DNA of 64,000 nucleotides from Catonia carolina (lineage: Eukaryota > Arthropoda > Insecta > Hemiptera > Achilidae): the NCBI GenBank assembly GCA_035578175.1, contig JAQMRL010000012.1, positions 19,251,048 through 19,315,047 of the forward strand, written 5' to 3'. The position numbers and the translations under genes are program-made. The notes beneath the pieces are model-generated. The model searched no databases. It saw nothing but the letters and a program-made list of their open reading frames with translations, and had not been told where the DNA came from. Below are positions 36,301-45,760 of this stretch, piece after piece; position 1 is the first letter of the stretch, and each line of letters starts with the position of its first letter.

Positions 36301-37770
36301 GAAAAATTCCAGAAGCAGCATGCCTCTTCTTTTGTTTCGAATGGCTTTCCGCAAATTTTGTTAAGTTTCACAATAAACAACTGCACTAATTATGATTCCT
36401 GGCTGTAATAACTCCACTAGAAACACAACAAGGAGCTTTAAGTCATTGTAAAGACTCATTTAAACTTATTGGCGGTAACATTTTATGAAGAGGTCATGGG
36501 AAAGTGTGCCCACAGGTACGACAAATCGTCAACGTAATTGTCGAAAAGTAGTCATAAGTATATGTACTTTTTACTTTACTTTACTATATGGGCGTTCAGG
36601 CCTCTGCAGCCCCTCCTCACCGCGACCTAAAAGATCTTTTGTGATTGCCCCTATTCCTTATTTATGCAAGACCCACACTTTCAATAAAGCGCAGGATCTG
36701 CCTAGGATCTAGTGCACTTACCTGAGAAGGTGTTAACACATCCTTACCCATCAGCGCTCTTCTTTTGCAGCCAACCACTTTGCAACTGCATAAAATGTGC
36801 TCAGCCTTCTCTTCTGCCTCATGACAGAATCTACACAGGCTTTCTTCAGCAACTCCTATCTTGGATAAATGATACCCAAGATTACAATGACCAGTCATCA
36901 GGCCCACTACCCTCCTCAGGTCCTGTCTTCCTAGTCTATTGTATATCCCAGCCTTCCTGCTGGAATAGGCAATGAATTTCTTTGCCTGTTCACAGCCTGT
37001 CACCTTATTCCAATAGGAGGTTTTAGCCTCCTCTTCCCAGGCCCTAACTATACCTCTATAATAGCCCTCACCAATTCCACAGAATGGCTCTGGGCCTATG
37101 AAGTGAGAGGCTGCACCTTTCTTTGCTAAGTCATCCGCTCTCTCATTTCCAGGCACTCCCTGGTGCCCCGGCACCCAACGCAGCGTCACAACGTTACGCC
37201 TGGCCACGGCATTCTTAATAAGTATATGTAACTTTTAATAATAAATATTTATTCTATGTTAATTTATCTTTTATTTATGGCTTATCTAAGTTGAAAAAAA
37301 GCGGCTCTAGTACAATAAATCAATTGTACATCAACAATTTATTGTCTTCTTTTTCTCTTGGGACCCATCAAATTCTTTAACCTTTTTTCAAAATTTACTT
37401 CTGTCCTCTATCTTAACTAACTTATTCAGTTTTTATTAACTATTTTGTGTTTTGTACGGAACTTTTTCGTAAATTCCATTTCACACACAGACCAAGCAGA
37501 CCAAGGTCTGTTTCGTCTGTGTGCTGCTTATGTGTTGATAAAGACTGTATATAAGTAATACGTTTTAGGAGGGTTTTGCGTCAAGAAAGCCGTTGTTTGA
37601 AGAATGGGTATATTTTAGCTAATCTAATTATGTATTTCTCATATTTTTTACAGGTATTTTTTGACTTAATGCGTGAAATCAGATCGAGGAAAATGGAGGA
37701 TAATAAGCTGAGTAACAGTCGAGGAAAAGACAAAAGCAAGCGAAAGAAATTAAAATGCGTCATCTTGTAA
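20558..37770 (+). CDS. Ral: Ral small GTPase, four coding exons
   Basis: Ras-superfamily GTPase of the Ral branch, a membrane-bound GTP switch that in animals signals to the exocyst and to RalBP1. Joining 20558-20662, 27112-27320, 34760-34934 and 37654-37770 gives an uninterrupted 201-residue protein; I recall 201 for the Drosophila orthologue. Visible motifs: P-loop GSGGVGKS (residues 18-25), effector loop YEPTKADSY (40-48), DTAGQE (65-70), NKGD (124-127), ETSAK (152-156), basic stretch [10 protein letters not shown] (188-197) and C-terminal CVIL, whose final Leu predicts geranylgeranylation at Cys198. All introns are GT-AG (phases 0, 2, 0). The start is the first ATG and matches the MSKKP N-terminus of insect Ral. 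Family role is established knowledge; function here is inferred from full motif conservation. It is the only host gene I recognise, and its introns are packed with transposons. Confidence 0.97.
21470..24050 (-). pseudogene. CR1-like LINE remnant with esterase-like, endonuclease and RT parts
   Basis: In minus-strand order: a lysine-rich helical stretch (about 23900-24040), a [20 protein letters not shown] segment (near 23500-23640) resembling the SGNH/esterase domain known from CR1-type ORF1, an endonuclease piece (22187-22426) with [14 protein letters not shown] and [10 protein letters not shown], and a reverse transcriptase piece (21477-21791) with [17 protein letters not shown] and [10 protein letters not shown]. 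Canonical FADD is FADG here, so a catalytic Asp is lost. Many stops and gaps show long decay inside Ral intron 1. Confidence 0.8.
22828..22980 (+). repeat. tRNA-derived SINE, family C, with poly(A) tail
   Basis: TTAGCGCAACTGGCTTCTTT, B-box GGTTTGATTCCCGG, TCAGGTCTGGCATTTTC and a pure A tail of about 20 bases at 22959-22979. The 5' few bases are lost. It is inserted into the decayed LINE in the opposite orientation. Confidence 0.85.
24793..25330. repeat. Diverged tandem duplication, period about 263 bp
   Basis: Two consecutive units (about 24793-25055 and 25057-25330) align along their length, sharing AGATTCATTTTATCAACAAG and an inverted-repeat core AAGTAACATGGTTGTGTTAC. They differ at many positions. 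No function is evident. Confidence 0.75.
25636..26185 (-). repeat. Diverged tandem duplication, period about 305 bp
   Basis: Units about 25636-25880 and 25940-26185 share GTTGCCAACTGTAATA and ACTTTCCATGATAAATT. On the minus strand both units read into related peptides ([21 protein letters not shown]), so the source may have been protein-coding, but each copy carries stops and I cannot identify it. Confidence 0.65.
26490..26860 (+). pseudogene. RTE-like LINE C-terminal remnant
   Basis: Reads [20 protein letters not shown] then [20 protein letters not shown], the segment after the reverse transcriptase in RTE-like LINE proteins; compare IQAAEMKFLRE at 9983-10945. It continues with stops to about 26850, ending in a GACAAGAATAAGAAGAAGG tail. 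5' truncated. Confidence 0.75.
27112..27320 (+). CDS. Ral: Ral coding exon 2
   Basis: Encodes residues 36-104 plus two bases of codon 105 (effector loop, DTAGQE, switch II). The acceptor is TTTGTACAG and the donor is CAG then GTGAGA. A family H repeat begins only about 115 bp downstream, inside intron 2. Confidence 0.96.
27436..28610 (+). mobile_element. Fused pair of family H elements
   Basis: A copy starting TTTTTACTTTCTCTTGCC (27436) breaks off near 27992 in its first module (GTATAACGCTTAG) and joins a second copy entering at ACCCCCTGAACTC. The second half repeats the microsatellite (28035-28046) and continues to an intact hairpin end (GTGTGAGTGTTTCACACCAG). The two halves are very similar to each other. 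Confidence 0.8.
29080..29336 (+). pseudogene. Mariner/Tc-type transposase C-terminal remnant
   Basis: [15 protein letters not shown] at 29115-29160 resembles the [13 protein letters not shown] motif of IS630/Tc1/mariner transposases. After a frame change, [32 protein letters not shown] and [13 protein letters not shown] complete a C-terminus. The rest is missing. Confidence 0.65.
29415..29887. mobile_element. hAT-type MITE with perfect 8-bp target duplication
   Basis: Starts CAGTCATGTCAAAGATACGG and ends GAGTTTGACACCACTG, giving inverted ends of the hAT consensus CAGNGGTG type, with GC-rich subterminal GGCCCGC blocks. It is flanked on both sides by ATCTAGAG (29407-29414 and 29888-29895). 473 bp, no transposase. 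An intact 8-bp duplication suggests a fairly recent insertion. Confidence 0.9.
30157..31081 (+). mobile_element. Family H element
   Basis: Complete, with a slightly altered 5' tip (TTTTACTCTCTTTTGCCTAT), a TG tract at 30296-30360 and a perfect hairpin end (GTGTGAGTGTTTCACACCAG). The AACGGAACATC block after the microsatellite is deleted. Confidence 0.82.
31786..31890 (+). repeat. Perfect-looking 53-bp tandem duplication
   Basis: GAACAACCTCTGTTGGACGT and the following bases to about 31838 are repeated directly at 31839-31890 with at most one or two differences. It lies in a family H-like remnant. Confidence 0.85.
32140..33720 (-). pseudogene. RTE-like LINE C-terminus, split by a DNA transposon
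   Basis: Minus strand before the split (33720-33525): [20 protein letters not shown] and [19 protein letters not shown]. After the split (32319-32140): [20 protein letters not shown], then stops and [10 protein letters not shown]. Removing the inserted element and one AATT restores one frame across the join (NATEP-IISIS). The composition fits the post-RT tail of RTE-like LINEs. Confidence 0.65.
32320..33520. mobile_element. 1.2-kb nonautonomous DNA transposon, AATT target duplication
   Basis: Terminal inverted repeats of about 32 bp begin GTGAGGCGGCCCAGGAAA and continue CATGCCACATGTC, with one or two mismatches. AATT flanks both sides (32316-32319 and 33521-33524), and the surrounding LINE frame is restored when the element is removed. 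An internal inverted pair near 32535-32590 repeats the CATGCC/ATGTC motif, as expected for subterminal transposase-binding sites. No transposase is recognisable. The superfamily is not assigned. Confidence 0.88.
33770..34470 (-). mobile_element. Family H element, diverged
   Basis: AAAATCTGGGGTGAAACACT at the left, AGGGCAAGAAAAAGTAAAA at the right. The microsatellite is reduced to CACACACTGACC. The first module is shortened. Confidence 0.75.
34511..34682 (-). repeat. tRNA-derived SINE, family C
   Basis: Minus strand: GGCCGGCCCGTGGGCGTAGT, GTGGTTAGCGCAACTGG, CCAGGTTTGATTCCTGGTC, TCTGGCATTTTTTCATCACT, then a tail (reads as a T-run on +). It ends 77 bp before Ral exon 3. Confidence 0.85.
34760..34934 (+). 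CDS. Ral: Ral coding exon 3
   Basis: Completes Arg105 and runs to Lys163, including LLVGNKGD and YVETSAK. The acceptor is GTGTTACAG and the donor is AAG then GTAAAT. The exon lies between a SINE ending 77 bp upstream and a mariner remnant starting about 66 bp downstream, so little original intron remains on either side. Confidence 0.96.
35001..35390 (-). pseudogene. Mariner 3' end with transposase C-terminus
   Basis: The left boundary CACAAGGGTCGTTTTTTCAA resembles a mariner terminal repeat. On the minus strand: [36 protein letters not shown], then [20 protein letters not shown] and a stop, the full C-terminal signature of SETMAR-like mariners. The N-terminal two thirds are absent. It lies in Ral intron 3 close behind exon 3. 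Confidence 0.82.
36567..37217 (-). mobile_element. 5'-truncated LINE with RNase H domain
   Basis: Open frame on the minus strand: [20 protein letters not shown] (RNase H motif with conserved WxPGHxGxxGNExAD), then a C-terminal domain with [18 protein letters not shown], a CCHC-like knuckle typical of I/LOA/R1-group LINEs, ending IESVGLA. The 3' end carries a short GTAAAGTAAAGTAAAA tail. Both sides show the 13-bp duplication ATAAGTATATGTA (36554-36566, 37218-37230), so this is a target-primed insertion truncated at its 5' end. The frame is intact, which suggests youth. Confidence 0.9.
37654..37770 (+). CDS. Ral: Ral coding exon 4, basic tail and CAAX box
   Basis: Encodes residues 164-201, from [10 protein letters not shown] through the lysine-rich hypervariable tail to CVIL, then TAA. 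The acceptor is TTTTTTACAG. An AATAAA lies only 7 bases after the stop. Confidence 0.96.
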   Translation, partial: VFFDLMREIRSRKMEDNKLSNSRGKDKSKRKKLKCVIL

Positions 37771-37776
37771 ATATCT

Positions 37777-37782
37777 AATAAA
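37777..37782 (+). other. Ral: Candidate Ral polyadenylation signal
   Basis: AATAAA 7 bases past the Ral stop codon. It is unusually close for a sole site; further A/T-rich candidates follow to about 38100, so the true 3' UTR may be longer. Confidence 0.4.
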
Positions 37783-37961
37783 GATTATCATGTTTAAATC
37801 TTAAGTTATTGAATGAACTTTATAAAAAAAATTAATGATTAAATGAATAATAAAAAAAACAACTTAATGAACATCTGGAAACAAAAAATCAATGAAAAAT
37901 CTACGTACGAAAAAGATCTTCCACATGCTGCCGTACTGTAATCTTTTTCAATTTGTTTAAA

Positions 37962-38014
37962 AATTATTATTATTATTTATTATTACTATTATTATTATTA
38001 TTATTATTATTATT
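37962..38014. repeat. ATT microsatellite
   Basis: About 53 bases of ATT/TTA repeats with two interruptions, downstream of the Ral stop and possibly within its 3' UTR. Confidence 0.95.
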
Positions 38015-38330
38015 CTTACAGTTTTGTGAAATTATTAGTATTGTTTATAAATATTGTTAAATTTATAAAAATTTTCACAGTGCAAATATATTTTTTATTT
38101 CATTTTTTTAACTTTACGTTCATACTGATAATATACAAAGTAAAATTTCACGTAAATTTTTTTTTTGAAACGTGAAATTTGAAAAATTTCTCAAAATGTG
38201 AAATATGCGATTTTTTAGAACATTAGAATTTGAAATTTCTCAAAATATTATATAAATTCAATGTTTTTTACTTATTTAATGGTTTTTTCAAGTGCACTAC
38301 AATCTCGCTAATCGAACTGATTTCTAATTT

Positions 38331-38925
38331 TTACTTTCTCTTCCTTTATTTATAAATATACAGGGAAGGAAAGTATTGTGTTAGCATGTTGATTTTTCCA
38401 GATCGAGTTTTCACCATAAAATACACATTTACCTTGAACTCAAAAACATTTTTTTTGCGATTGATCTGTGTGTGTGAACAAAATATCTTATGAACGGAAT
38501 ATCATGTAAGTTAAAACTTAAGTTAGGTACTACCAGAAGATCGGAAACTGAACATTTTTACCAAACTCAATCAATTGGAAGAAGTAGTTGTTTATCCATA
38601 CGATTTTTTTTACTTTATTGCAGTTTTCTCAAAAATGGCTCCTATGATTTATTTTTAAAAATCACTTCATTCACTATATTTTTTATGCTCCAAAAGATGT
38701 GTCTTCTTCAATTCTTGGGGAAAAATTTGTTTTTTTAAGATTTATTGCAGCCTTAATTTGCATTTCAGGGTAAAGTGTATATAACTTAAGTTGTAAAAAA
38801 TTAAAAAACCTACAACTTTTATATCAAACATTTTTTCTACTATATATTTAGCATCAATTTATAGTGATGCTAATTTCATATTTCAAAGTTGAACTGAGGT
38901 TGATTTTCATTTAGGTCATTTATTT
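38331..38925 (+). mobile_element. Family H element, 3'-truncated
   Basis: TTTTTACTTTCTCTTCCTTT start, very short GTGTGTGTGAAC at the microsatellite site, one core module visible, and loss of the terminal hairpin after TTGATTTTCATTTAGGTCAT. Confidence 0.75.
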
Positions 38926-39002
38926 GGGGTTTTTACTGTATGCACTCAATCCCATTAACTTTGCATCACACCTCATATTTTGATCCATAATATTCTAATT
39001 TA

Positions 39003-39470
39003 TACGAGGGTGATTCAAAAAGTGAAAAAAATGTTTTTCTTTATTTTGAACAAAACTTTTGTTACAACATACCTGATACTTAAACTATTTTTCTATTTAA
39101 TCGCTGCACAAATTTAAACACATGTCTTACCGTTTAACCAATTTTGCTATGCCCCCTACATACTCAGTGGCTGCCAAGTTGTTAAACCACTCACTAACAC
39201 CCTTTTTCAGTTTGTCATCATTTCCATAGTGGTTCCAGCCCAAAAAGTCATTCAGTTTGGGAAACAAATGTGTCACTGAGGGCCAAGTCCGAGCTACAGG
39301 GTGGATGATCAAAAATGTTCCATTGAAACTGTTGCAGCAAGTTCTTCATCAATACAGCAGAATTAATTCATGCGTTATCGTGCAGAAGCACAACACCGCT
39401 AGACAAAAATCACATTACCATAAACCTCTGTTATTTGACTGTAAATTTTGATAGGTCGCGTTCTTTTCCA
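39003..39470 (-). pseudogene. Mariner 3' half
   Basis: The left end ATACGAGGGTGATTCAAAAA is a mariner-like terminal repeat. Minus strand: VVLLHDNA (catalytic Asp region), FDHPPCSSDLALSD, LNDFLGWNHYGNDDKLKKGV, EWFNNLAATEYVGGIAKLVK. Frame changes and stops are present. A different copy from 35001-35390. Confidence 0.78.
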
Positions 39471-39726
39471 ATAGGAAAGCTTATTACATTATGAACTTTA
39501 TACTTGGAGGTAATATTAATTTTGTCACACATTTTAAAGACTTATAAATAATCAATACACAACTGGCCCAAGGTGAGTGGAAGGTCAATGACTTTACAGC
39601 AGAGGTGGGAGGGGGAACTGTGCAGCTCGTCAGATTTTATTACTATAAATTTTATGTGTAATATACCGTACGTCATGTCACCGGATGGTTACATTAAGTG
39701 GCATGGGAAAACCTTAAATCTTCACT

Positions 39727-39801
39727 GGCCCTGAGAAGGGCCATTTTTGTGTGTTTCTGCCGGGGTGGACAGAGTTGGTTTGATGGCCCTGAAAAGGAGC
39801 C
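39727..39801 (-). other. Two histone-type 3' stem-loop look-alikes
   Basis: On the minus strand GGCCCTTCTCAGGGCC (39727-39742) and GGCTCCTTTTCAGGGCC (39785-39801) closely resemble the replication-dependent histone mRNA stem-loop GGCYCTTTTCAGRGCC. No histone coding sequence is readable nearby (39800-40050), so this may be a histone-gene relic or chance. Confidence 0.3.
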
Positions 39802-40159
39802 ATGAAAACCTTAAGGAGTTGGTCCTGACAAGATCCGCTGTGTTGGTCTCTACCGTTGTACGCAGCATGAGGCTGCTGCGAGAGCTGTGGCTACAGCTCC
39901 TGAGATCCCGTTAAGTCCCAAAACATCTTCCTTCTTTTTCTTGTGTATCCAGTTGGTCGATCTTGGTTGTAGTTGTAGAGCGCAATGACCGGGGGTACTC
40001 TATACAGTTTTTATAGTTTATTTTTTATCTTTTTTATGATTACTTGAAAACGAACCAAACTAATTATTATTTGTTAAAGAAGCATTTTGGTACTCTTAGT
40101 TTGATTGTTTCCATTGCAAAAATCATAATTTATTACTATGGTGGATGTATGTGACCATC

Positions 40160-42190
40160 ACAAAGTGTATCAAATCACCCCAATGGTGGGAGACTTGATA
40201 CGGCTCTGGGGAGACTTGATACTTGGTAAAAATCTATTACACAGTCTGCGAATTTTAATCTTAAATAAAATGCCAAATACCAGTGAGTAGAACTTTTATT
40301 TTTGTACATGGTCAAACTTCAGAAAACAATTTTAAATTATGTTTTTTATGACACGATCATTAGCCTTCATTGTTCGTGAAGTAAGAGAAAAATCAATAAA
40401 GTAACCTACTGCTCAAAATCAAGGACGTCAAAACTTTTCTTTAAAAAAAAAACTAGTTATCTGGTCATAGGAATATATAACACATATTCCTTTACATTTA
40501 CTTGTGGTAAAGCTAAAAGTGTAGAATGTAATTTCCAATGGCATTTATTCCATTACAAATTGTAATTGCTGTACTCCACGTTCAGCAATTATTTTTGTTG
40601 GCTTATGTTTTTGTTAACCCTGTTTCATCCTTGTTCCAGATTTGTTCTGGTCCAAATTTAAATTTAGTTAAAACCGTCTCTTAATTGGAGTAAAATTCTC
40701 CAACTGTCTGTGGATTAAAACCAGAAGCTCTATGTAAGCTTGTAACTTCTGGATTTCTTATTGATAGTCTAGGGTTTCATTTCATAAAAGACTGATACCA
40801 ATCAATCCAAGCAGTTTGATCGACATCCCATTTTGCTGGATAGTTTTTATTGTTCATTACCACAAATGCATAGGCTAATTGCCTGCAATATACCCATAAC
40901 GGGCAGGTGGAGTGTTAAATTAATTGCACTCGATCTGTTGGTTCCAGGGCTACAAAAAATAGTTGATTTTTATCACAGTCAGCCAATTATGTCTGAACTA
41001 TTTAAGAACTGAAGCGGTAGAGGTGTAAAAGACACTAGTCACAGTTATCTCCTCTGAGAGTAATAAATTTCATCAGTATACAGCCAGACCCTGTGATGAA
41101 TAAAGTGAAGGTGTCTTTGCAGGGTGGAAAATTGGTGCTTTTTGGAGGGCCTGGCATGCTGATAAGCATACTCTCTCAACTCAGTGAGGAAGGCAATAGT
41201 AAACCACCTCACTCCTTGTTTTTACTTACTAAAATCTCTAAAGGTTCAAACCAGCCTTTCGGCTGATGACCTAAACAACAGAAATTCCCTGCAAATAGTT
41301 ATCCCAAGTCCATGATGTAAGCGAGCAGAATTTTTTAGTATTCAGCCAACAATGTTACCTCTTCTTGAGTTTTACGGTAATTAGGTTGATATTCTGAGGC
41401 TGGCAAGTTCTTTTCTACTGTGTATTTACATGACGGAATTGTCATTTTATTTATGTCATATTTTAAGGCAGCTCTTCTTAGTACTACACCATCTTCAACA
41501 ACTTCCTCGACTGCATTGTGACAGATGTTACGTTTTTGCGCCATTTGACTTGTGCATGTGTCTTGTAGAACATCCATCTGAAAAATAAAACAAAGTTGTT
41601 AAAAATTTTAGGCTATGCCATTAGGTTGAATACAACTGAAAAAAAATACTAAAATGTTAATAAAAAAAATGTTTATCAAATTAATAAGAATGTATTACAT
41701 TCCACATTGTTATTTATATTTGTAAAATTAATTTCTGATGTAACGAGTGTTGTTTAATATGAAGTGAATGAAAGTAACAAAGCCATCATACGGGGAGAAT
41801 TGATACGCTGTATCAAATTTCCCTTGTTTCTCTATATCAAGTGTCCGTACCCGCAATTTATTTAAAAAAATTGCTTTACTAGTCCACCAACTCTAGCCTA
41901 TTAGCTGGAAAACTAATACATCATACAGGTTACTTGTCTAGGTTTATATTAAAAACATAAGTATCATAATTTATCCCTTTTTATTAACACAGTAAACATT
42001 TTAGTAAACAAAAATTTACTTACTTTGAATGATGAAATTCAGTTATTTCAACTTTTCTTCCACAAATAAATCAGCCAATCTTGTAGCCGACACAAAAAAT
42101 AGAGGGAACAGAAATTTAACAGCTGGCTAGAAAGTAACAATTAAATATTAAGTGTATCAAGTCACCCCTTGTATCAAAGTGTCCCTGGTT
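40160..42190 (-). mobile_element. pogo-superfamily transposon remnant
   Basis: Minus-strand transposase: MDVLQDTCTSQMAQKRNICH, VEDGVVLRRAALKYDINKMT (psq-type helix-turn-helix, 41335-41577), then QPNYRKTQEEVTLLAEY, interrupted by a SINE-like insertion, then AYAFVVMNNKNYPAKWDVDQ, WYQSFMK, NPRLSIRNPE and FGPEQIWNKDETGLTK (CENP-B-type DNA binding and the start of the DDE domain). Several copies of a GTATCAAGTC/GACTTGATAC motif lie near both ends (40165-40220, 41800-41840, 42149-42180). Exact termini not resolved. Inactive. Confidence 0.8.
40889..41287 (+). repeat. SINE-like family B inserted in pogo transposase
   Basis: Full copy from ATACCCATAACGGGCAGGTG to CGGCTGATGACCTAAACAAC. CCTGCAA occurs immediately outside both edges (40882-40888 and 41288-41294), a likely target duplication, and the host transposase frame resumes on the other side. 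Confidence 0.8.
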
Positions 42191-42899
42191 CCCCAACCGC
42201 TAGCACTGTGGTAGGGGTAGTTACTAGCTCTCTACTTTGGCAACAAAGGTCTGTTGACATACTACCACAGATCTGTCAATATGCTGACAAAGATCGGGAG
42301 AAGAATTGTAAACTGGCAAGTTTATTACTGGGGGCGATGGTGTCACGTCGTTTAATCGGGATAATTTACATTGTATTGGATTGGTTTTTGAATTGTAAAT
42401 ATTGACACATTTTCTTCCCATATATATCAGTATGAACTACAGGTGCTTCATAAATATTTATTAAGTATTATAATGGAATATATGATCAATTTTTTTTGAA
42501 ACGCACTATGAAATTATGAATCAAAAACATCTATATAAATATAAATGCAGCTTTATTTAATTGTGTATCATGTATTATATTATATTAATAAATTTTTTTA
42601 AAGTAAGTATTTAAATTGTATTTAAATTTTATAAAGGTTGCTTGCAAATAAATATATATTAAGCAATGACATAAGGCACGTTTATAATATTAATATATTT
42701 CATTCAAGTAAATTGTGGTATCAGTTTTATTGATGTGTTTTAAATTTTGTTTTATGTGTTTATTTTGACCTGAAGGTAAATTTCTATAAGAAATAAATAA
42801 TCTAATTATTAAAATATTGTAATTTTTACTAACTTTTTACTGATGCTATATTATTCGTTTTCCCACATGATTTTAATTCTTAAATTACGTGTTTCAGTG

Positions 42900-43480
42900 G
42901 GTCGATCCACATTCATTAGGTATATAATACAGAAGTTATCGGATATCGTGACCTCCAAGGGGACCGGCTAGTTCTGGCCTCTGTAAGCGATAGTCACTGT
43001 TACAGATCCATGACGGTTGTTCGTATTAACGATCTCTTCATCCAAATATCCTTCTCTTAATTTGAGCCACACATTTTGTAACCATTCATCAGGCACGCCA
43101 AGAGGAACACTTGCAGACTCACCAGTGATCTTTCCGCTTTTGATACCGTGCCATTATCGAAAACATTGTACTCAAGCTAGTGTAAGAGATGATTGTCCAA
43201 ATTTTTCTGCAAAAATGGTGGCTTTTTCATGTTGCAAAGGTCCAGTTACGGCCATGTTGTTTACCTGTTGCGAAGTAAACCACTTTAAAAGAGCTTCTAC
43301 GTCTTTTTTTTTACTAAGCTGAAGTCACTTCGATTTCTTTTTACCTTCATCAAAACTATTATAAATTTTTTCAAAGTTGAAAATATTGTGGAGTGTCCAA
43401 CATTGAACTCCCTTGCAATATCCCCGTTTGTTCCACTGTTTCAAATGCCAAATAATGTGTACTTTTTCCATTGCTGTAAA
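42900..43480 (-). pseudogene. Tigger/CENP-B-like transposase N-terminal remnant
   Basis: Minus strand: NRDIAREFNVGHSTIFSTLK (pogo helix-turn-helix), then LLKWFTSQQVNNMAVTGPLQ, HEKATIFAEKFG (CENP-B DNA-binding domain) and WHGIKSGKITGESASV. One or more stops interrupt. The catalytic domain is missing. Confidence 0.78.
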
Positions 43481-43682
43481 ATGTGTACGTGATTAACAAA
43501 AGTACACTTTACTGTATAAAACACAAAAATAACGGATGCTACTATGAATAACAGATGGGTTTAAACAAAAGATGTGAACTAAACTTGGGTAATCAGGACA
43601 ATAAAACTATAGAACAGTGCTGTATTTAATACAAAAAAATGGTTATATTAATGATCAAACTTATGACACAAAACTTTTTTCC

Positions 43683-43838
43683 TTTTTTTTGGTTTAACAT
43701 CCAACTGTTTTGCAATTACTGCTATTACAGATGGTGAGAAGGATGATAGATGAAGATGAGTAATGAAAAAATGTCAGACCTGATCGGGAATCGAACCCGT
43801 GACCCCGGCGTAGAAGCCAGTTGTGCACGAACTACTGT
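43683..43838 (-). repeat. tRNA-derived SINE, family C
   Basis: Minus strand: ACTGGCTTCTACGCCGGGGT, B-box GGGTTCGATTCCCG, ATCAGGTCTGACATTTTTTC and a tail. The head (A-box) is damaged. Confidence 0.8.
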
Positions 43839-44666
43839 AAATGCACGTTGAGACTAACCCTATTAAGAAAAATACGTGTTAACACTAGACAAAGCAACGA
43901 GTAACATGGTGACTTATAATGTTGACAGATAACCGGCATAGTTGAAAATTCTTACAGTTGTCACTAAAACCAAAATGTGATTTTAACTGATGTCACTAAA
44001 CAATATTATTTTATATTGTACGTAATAGCGAACCAACCTTTCCATCGAATATTGGTCACACTACCCAATAGGTCATTGTATCTGATGTCACTGTATGCGA
44101 TAACTACTGCATTTGAAGTATTTCAATTGAATTTGTTTAGCATTTTCTATATGTTGTGTATCTTCAGTCATTTGTATAAAACTTTTCAGTTATTTAATTT
44201 CAATGTTTTTCATATTCTGTTTAGATATTAGCAGCAGTCAATGTCATTTCATCATTCCTAAATTTTATCTATTCATTGTCATGGTGTCACTAGTTAAATT
44301 GTGCATTTCCATAATGTTGCAAATGCCATTTTGGATGAAATGAATTTTATTAAAAAAACACTTTGTAAATGCTATATTTAATAATGACACAGTAGATTTT
44401 CTGCCTACTACTGATCCTAGTGACAAAAATTTGAACTCGAGAAACATTTGTGGTGGTCTAAACATTATAATGCAAATGTATTAATTCCTTTTTCTATAAA
44501 ATTTTGTTTTTGGCATTAACAACATTTTTGAAATTCACGATTCAGTTGTGTTGCAGCATATAATGTACGAACTTGCTGTTCTTTTGTAAACATTTTTAGA
44601 AACTACAAAACACCATTACGTAAAGACTAAAAGTAGTAAAAACCCTAACAAACCAGTCTTCATATC

Positions 44667-44918
44667 GTCCCTCCAATGGTAAACTCGCGAATGTGCAAAT
44701 TTTGCGAATATGAGTTTGTTAGTGCAGGCTGATGTTATACAACCCAACGCAATTTTTAGCAAAACTCGCGAATTTGTATCTTGTTCGGTTAGGGAGGTAC
44801 TACCTTTGTAAAGTTACGAAAATAGACAAAGTGTGTTAAAGAAGAAAGAATTGAATTTTTTTTTGCTCTCCTATAAAACTGAGAATTTGCACATTCGCAA
44901 GTTTACCATTGGATGGAC
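44667..44918. mobile_element. MITE with about 35-bp terminal inverted repeats
   Basis: GTCCCTCCAATGGTAAACTC at the left and its near-exact inverse at the right (ends GTCCATCCAATGGTAAAC read inward), two mismatches in about 35 bp. An AACTCGCGAATNTG motif recurs inside at about 44703 and 44766. 252 bp, noncoding. Superfamily unknown. Confidence 0.82.
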
Positions 44919-45564
44919 ACATGAGGAGTATTTTTTAAAAAAAGTCCGACTTTAGTAAGAACAAAAATACTGTAATTATTGTTATAACTCATTCTGAAGT
45001 GAATTTGTAAATTATGATCTTTAGTGTTGCTCATAACATTATCACCATAAACTTCACAAATCTGATGGTGAATTTCTGCTGCTGCTAAGACTCTTGCTTT
45101 CAAGAATCAAATTACAGATCACATCGCACAGTCGATGGGGGCGCGTCAATTTTCTTAAATATTATAAACGTCTACAGCTCAGCCCACAGACAGACAGTTT
45201 GACTGCAAGTGGCATCTAAATGCACGTCATTCACAAACAGACCTTATTAAAAAAATAACCCTCGTAATAAAAAAAGAAAGTAATATTTTGTTGCTGCTAT
45301 TTTATCAAAAAAGTTATGCTGTAACATAGGGAAAGTGATGTATGCACTTTTCAGTTTTTTAAGAATTTAAAATACATCAGTAGATTTGATGCCATGTATG
45401 TATTTAAACGATTCTGGAAGTATAATGATCTAAAATCATTTTGTATGCTTGTGAATGTGTGTATATGTGTGAATGTATATAGTTATAAATAACGTATTTG
45501 CCAGTGTATAAGACGCACTCTCGTTTTCAAGGATTTAAGTCTTTAATGTTAAATTTTATATTTG

Positions 45565-45760
45565 AACTATTTTATATAATAATTTCACTTAACTTTTTTA
45601 AGCTGCCTTTTTTTTATCAATCACCTTGCACATGTTCGGTGGATCTACCATCATAAGAGTATATTATACCATTTGAAACATGTGTAAGTAAATTAATAAA
45701 AATAAAAGCAGTTTAAAAACAGGTTAGTGAAATTTATTACATAAAACAGCATTGGTTTCA
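45565..45760. repeat. Fold-back segment, first copy
   Basis: Imperfect inverted repeat with a GGTGGATCTACC core, AAGCTGCC on one arm and AAGCAG on the other. It is related to 46521-46816. Confidence 0.6.

Noticed and set aside
43977..44231. 84-codon frame rich in Leu, Phe and Tyr resembling a membrane protein
   Set aside because: Its composition is what T-rich DNA gives by chance; no neighbouring exon, signal or homology is apparent.
44667..44918. Bacterial or phage-type attachment or operator site
   Set aside because: The inverted repeats are the ends of a eukaryotic MITE; nothing in the window is prokaryotic.
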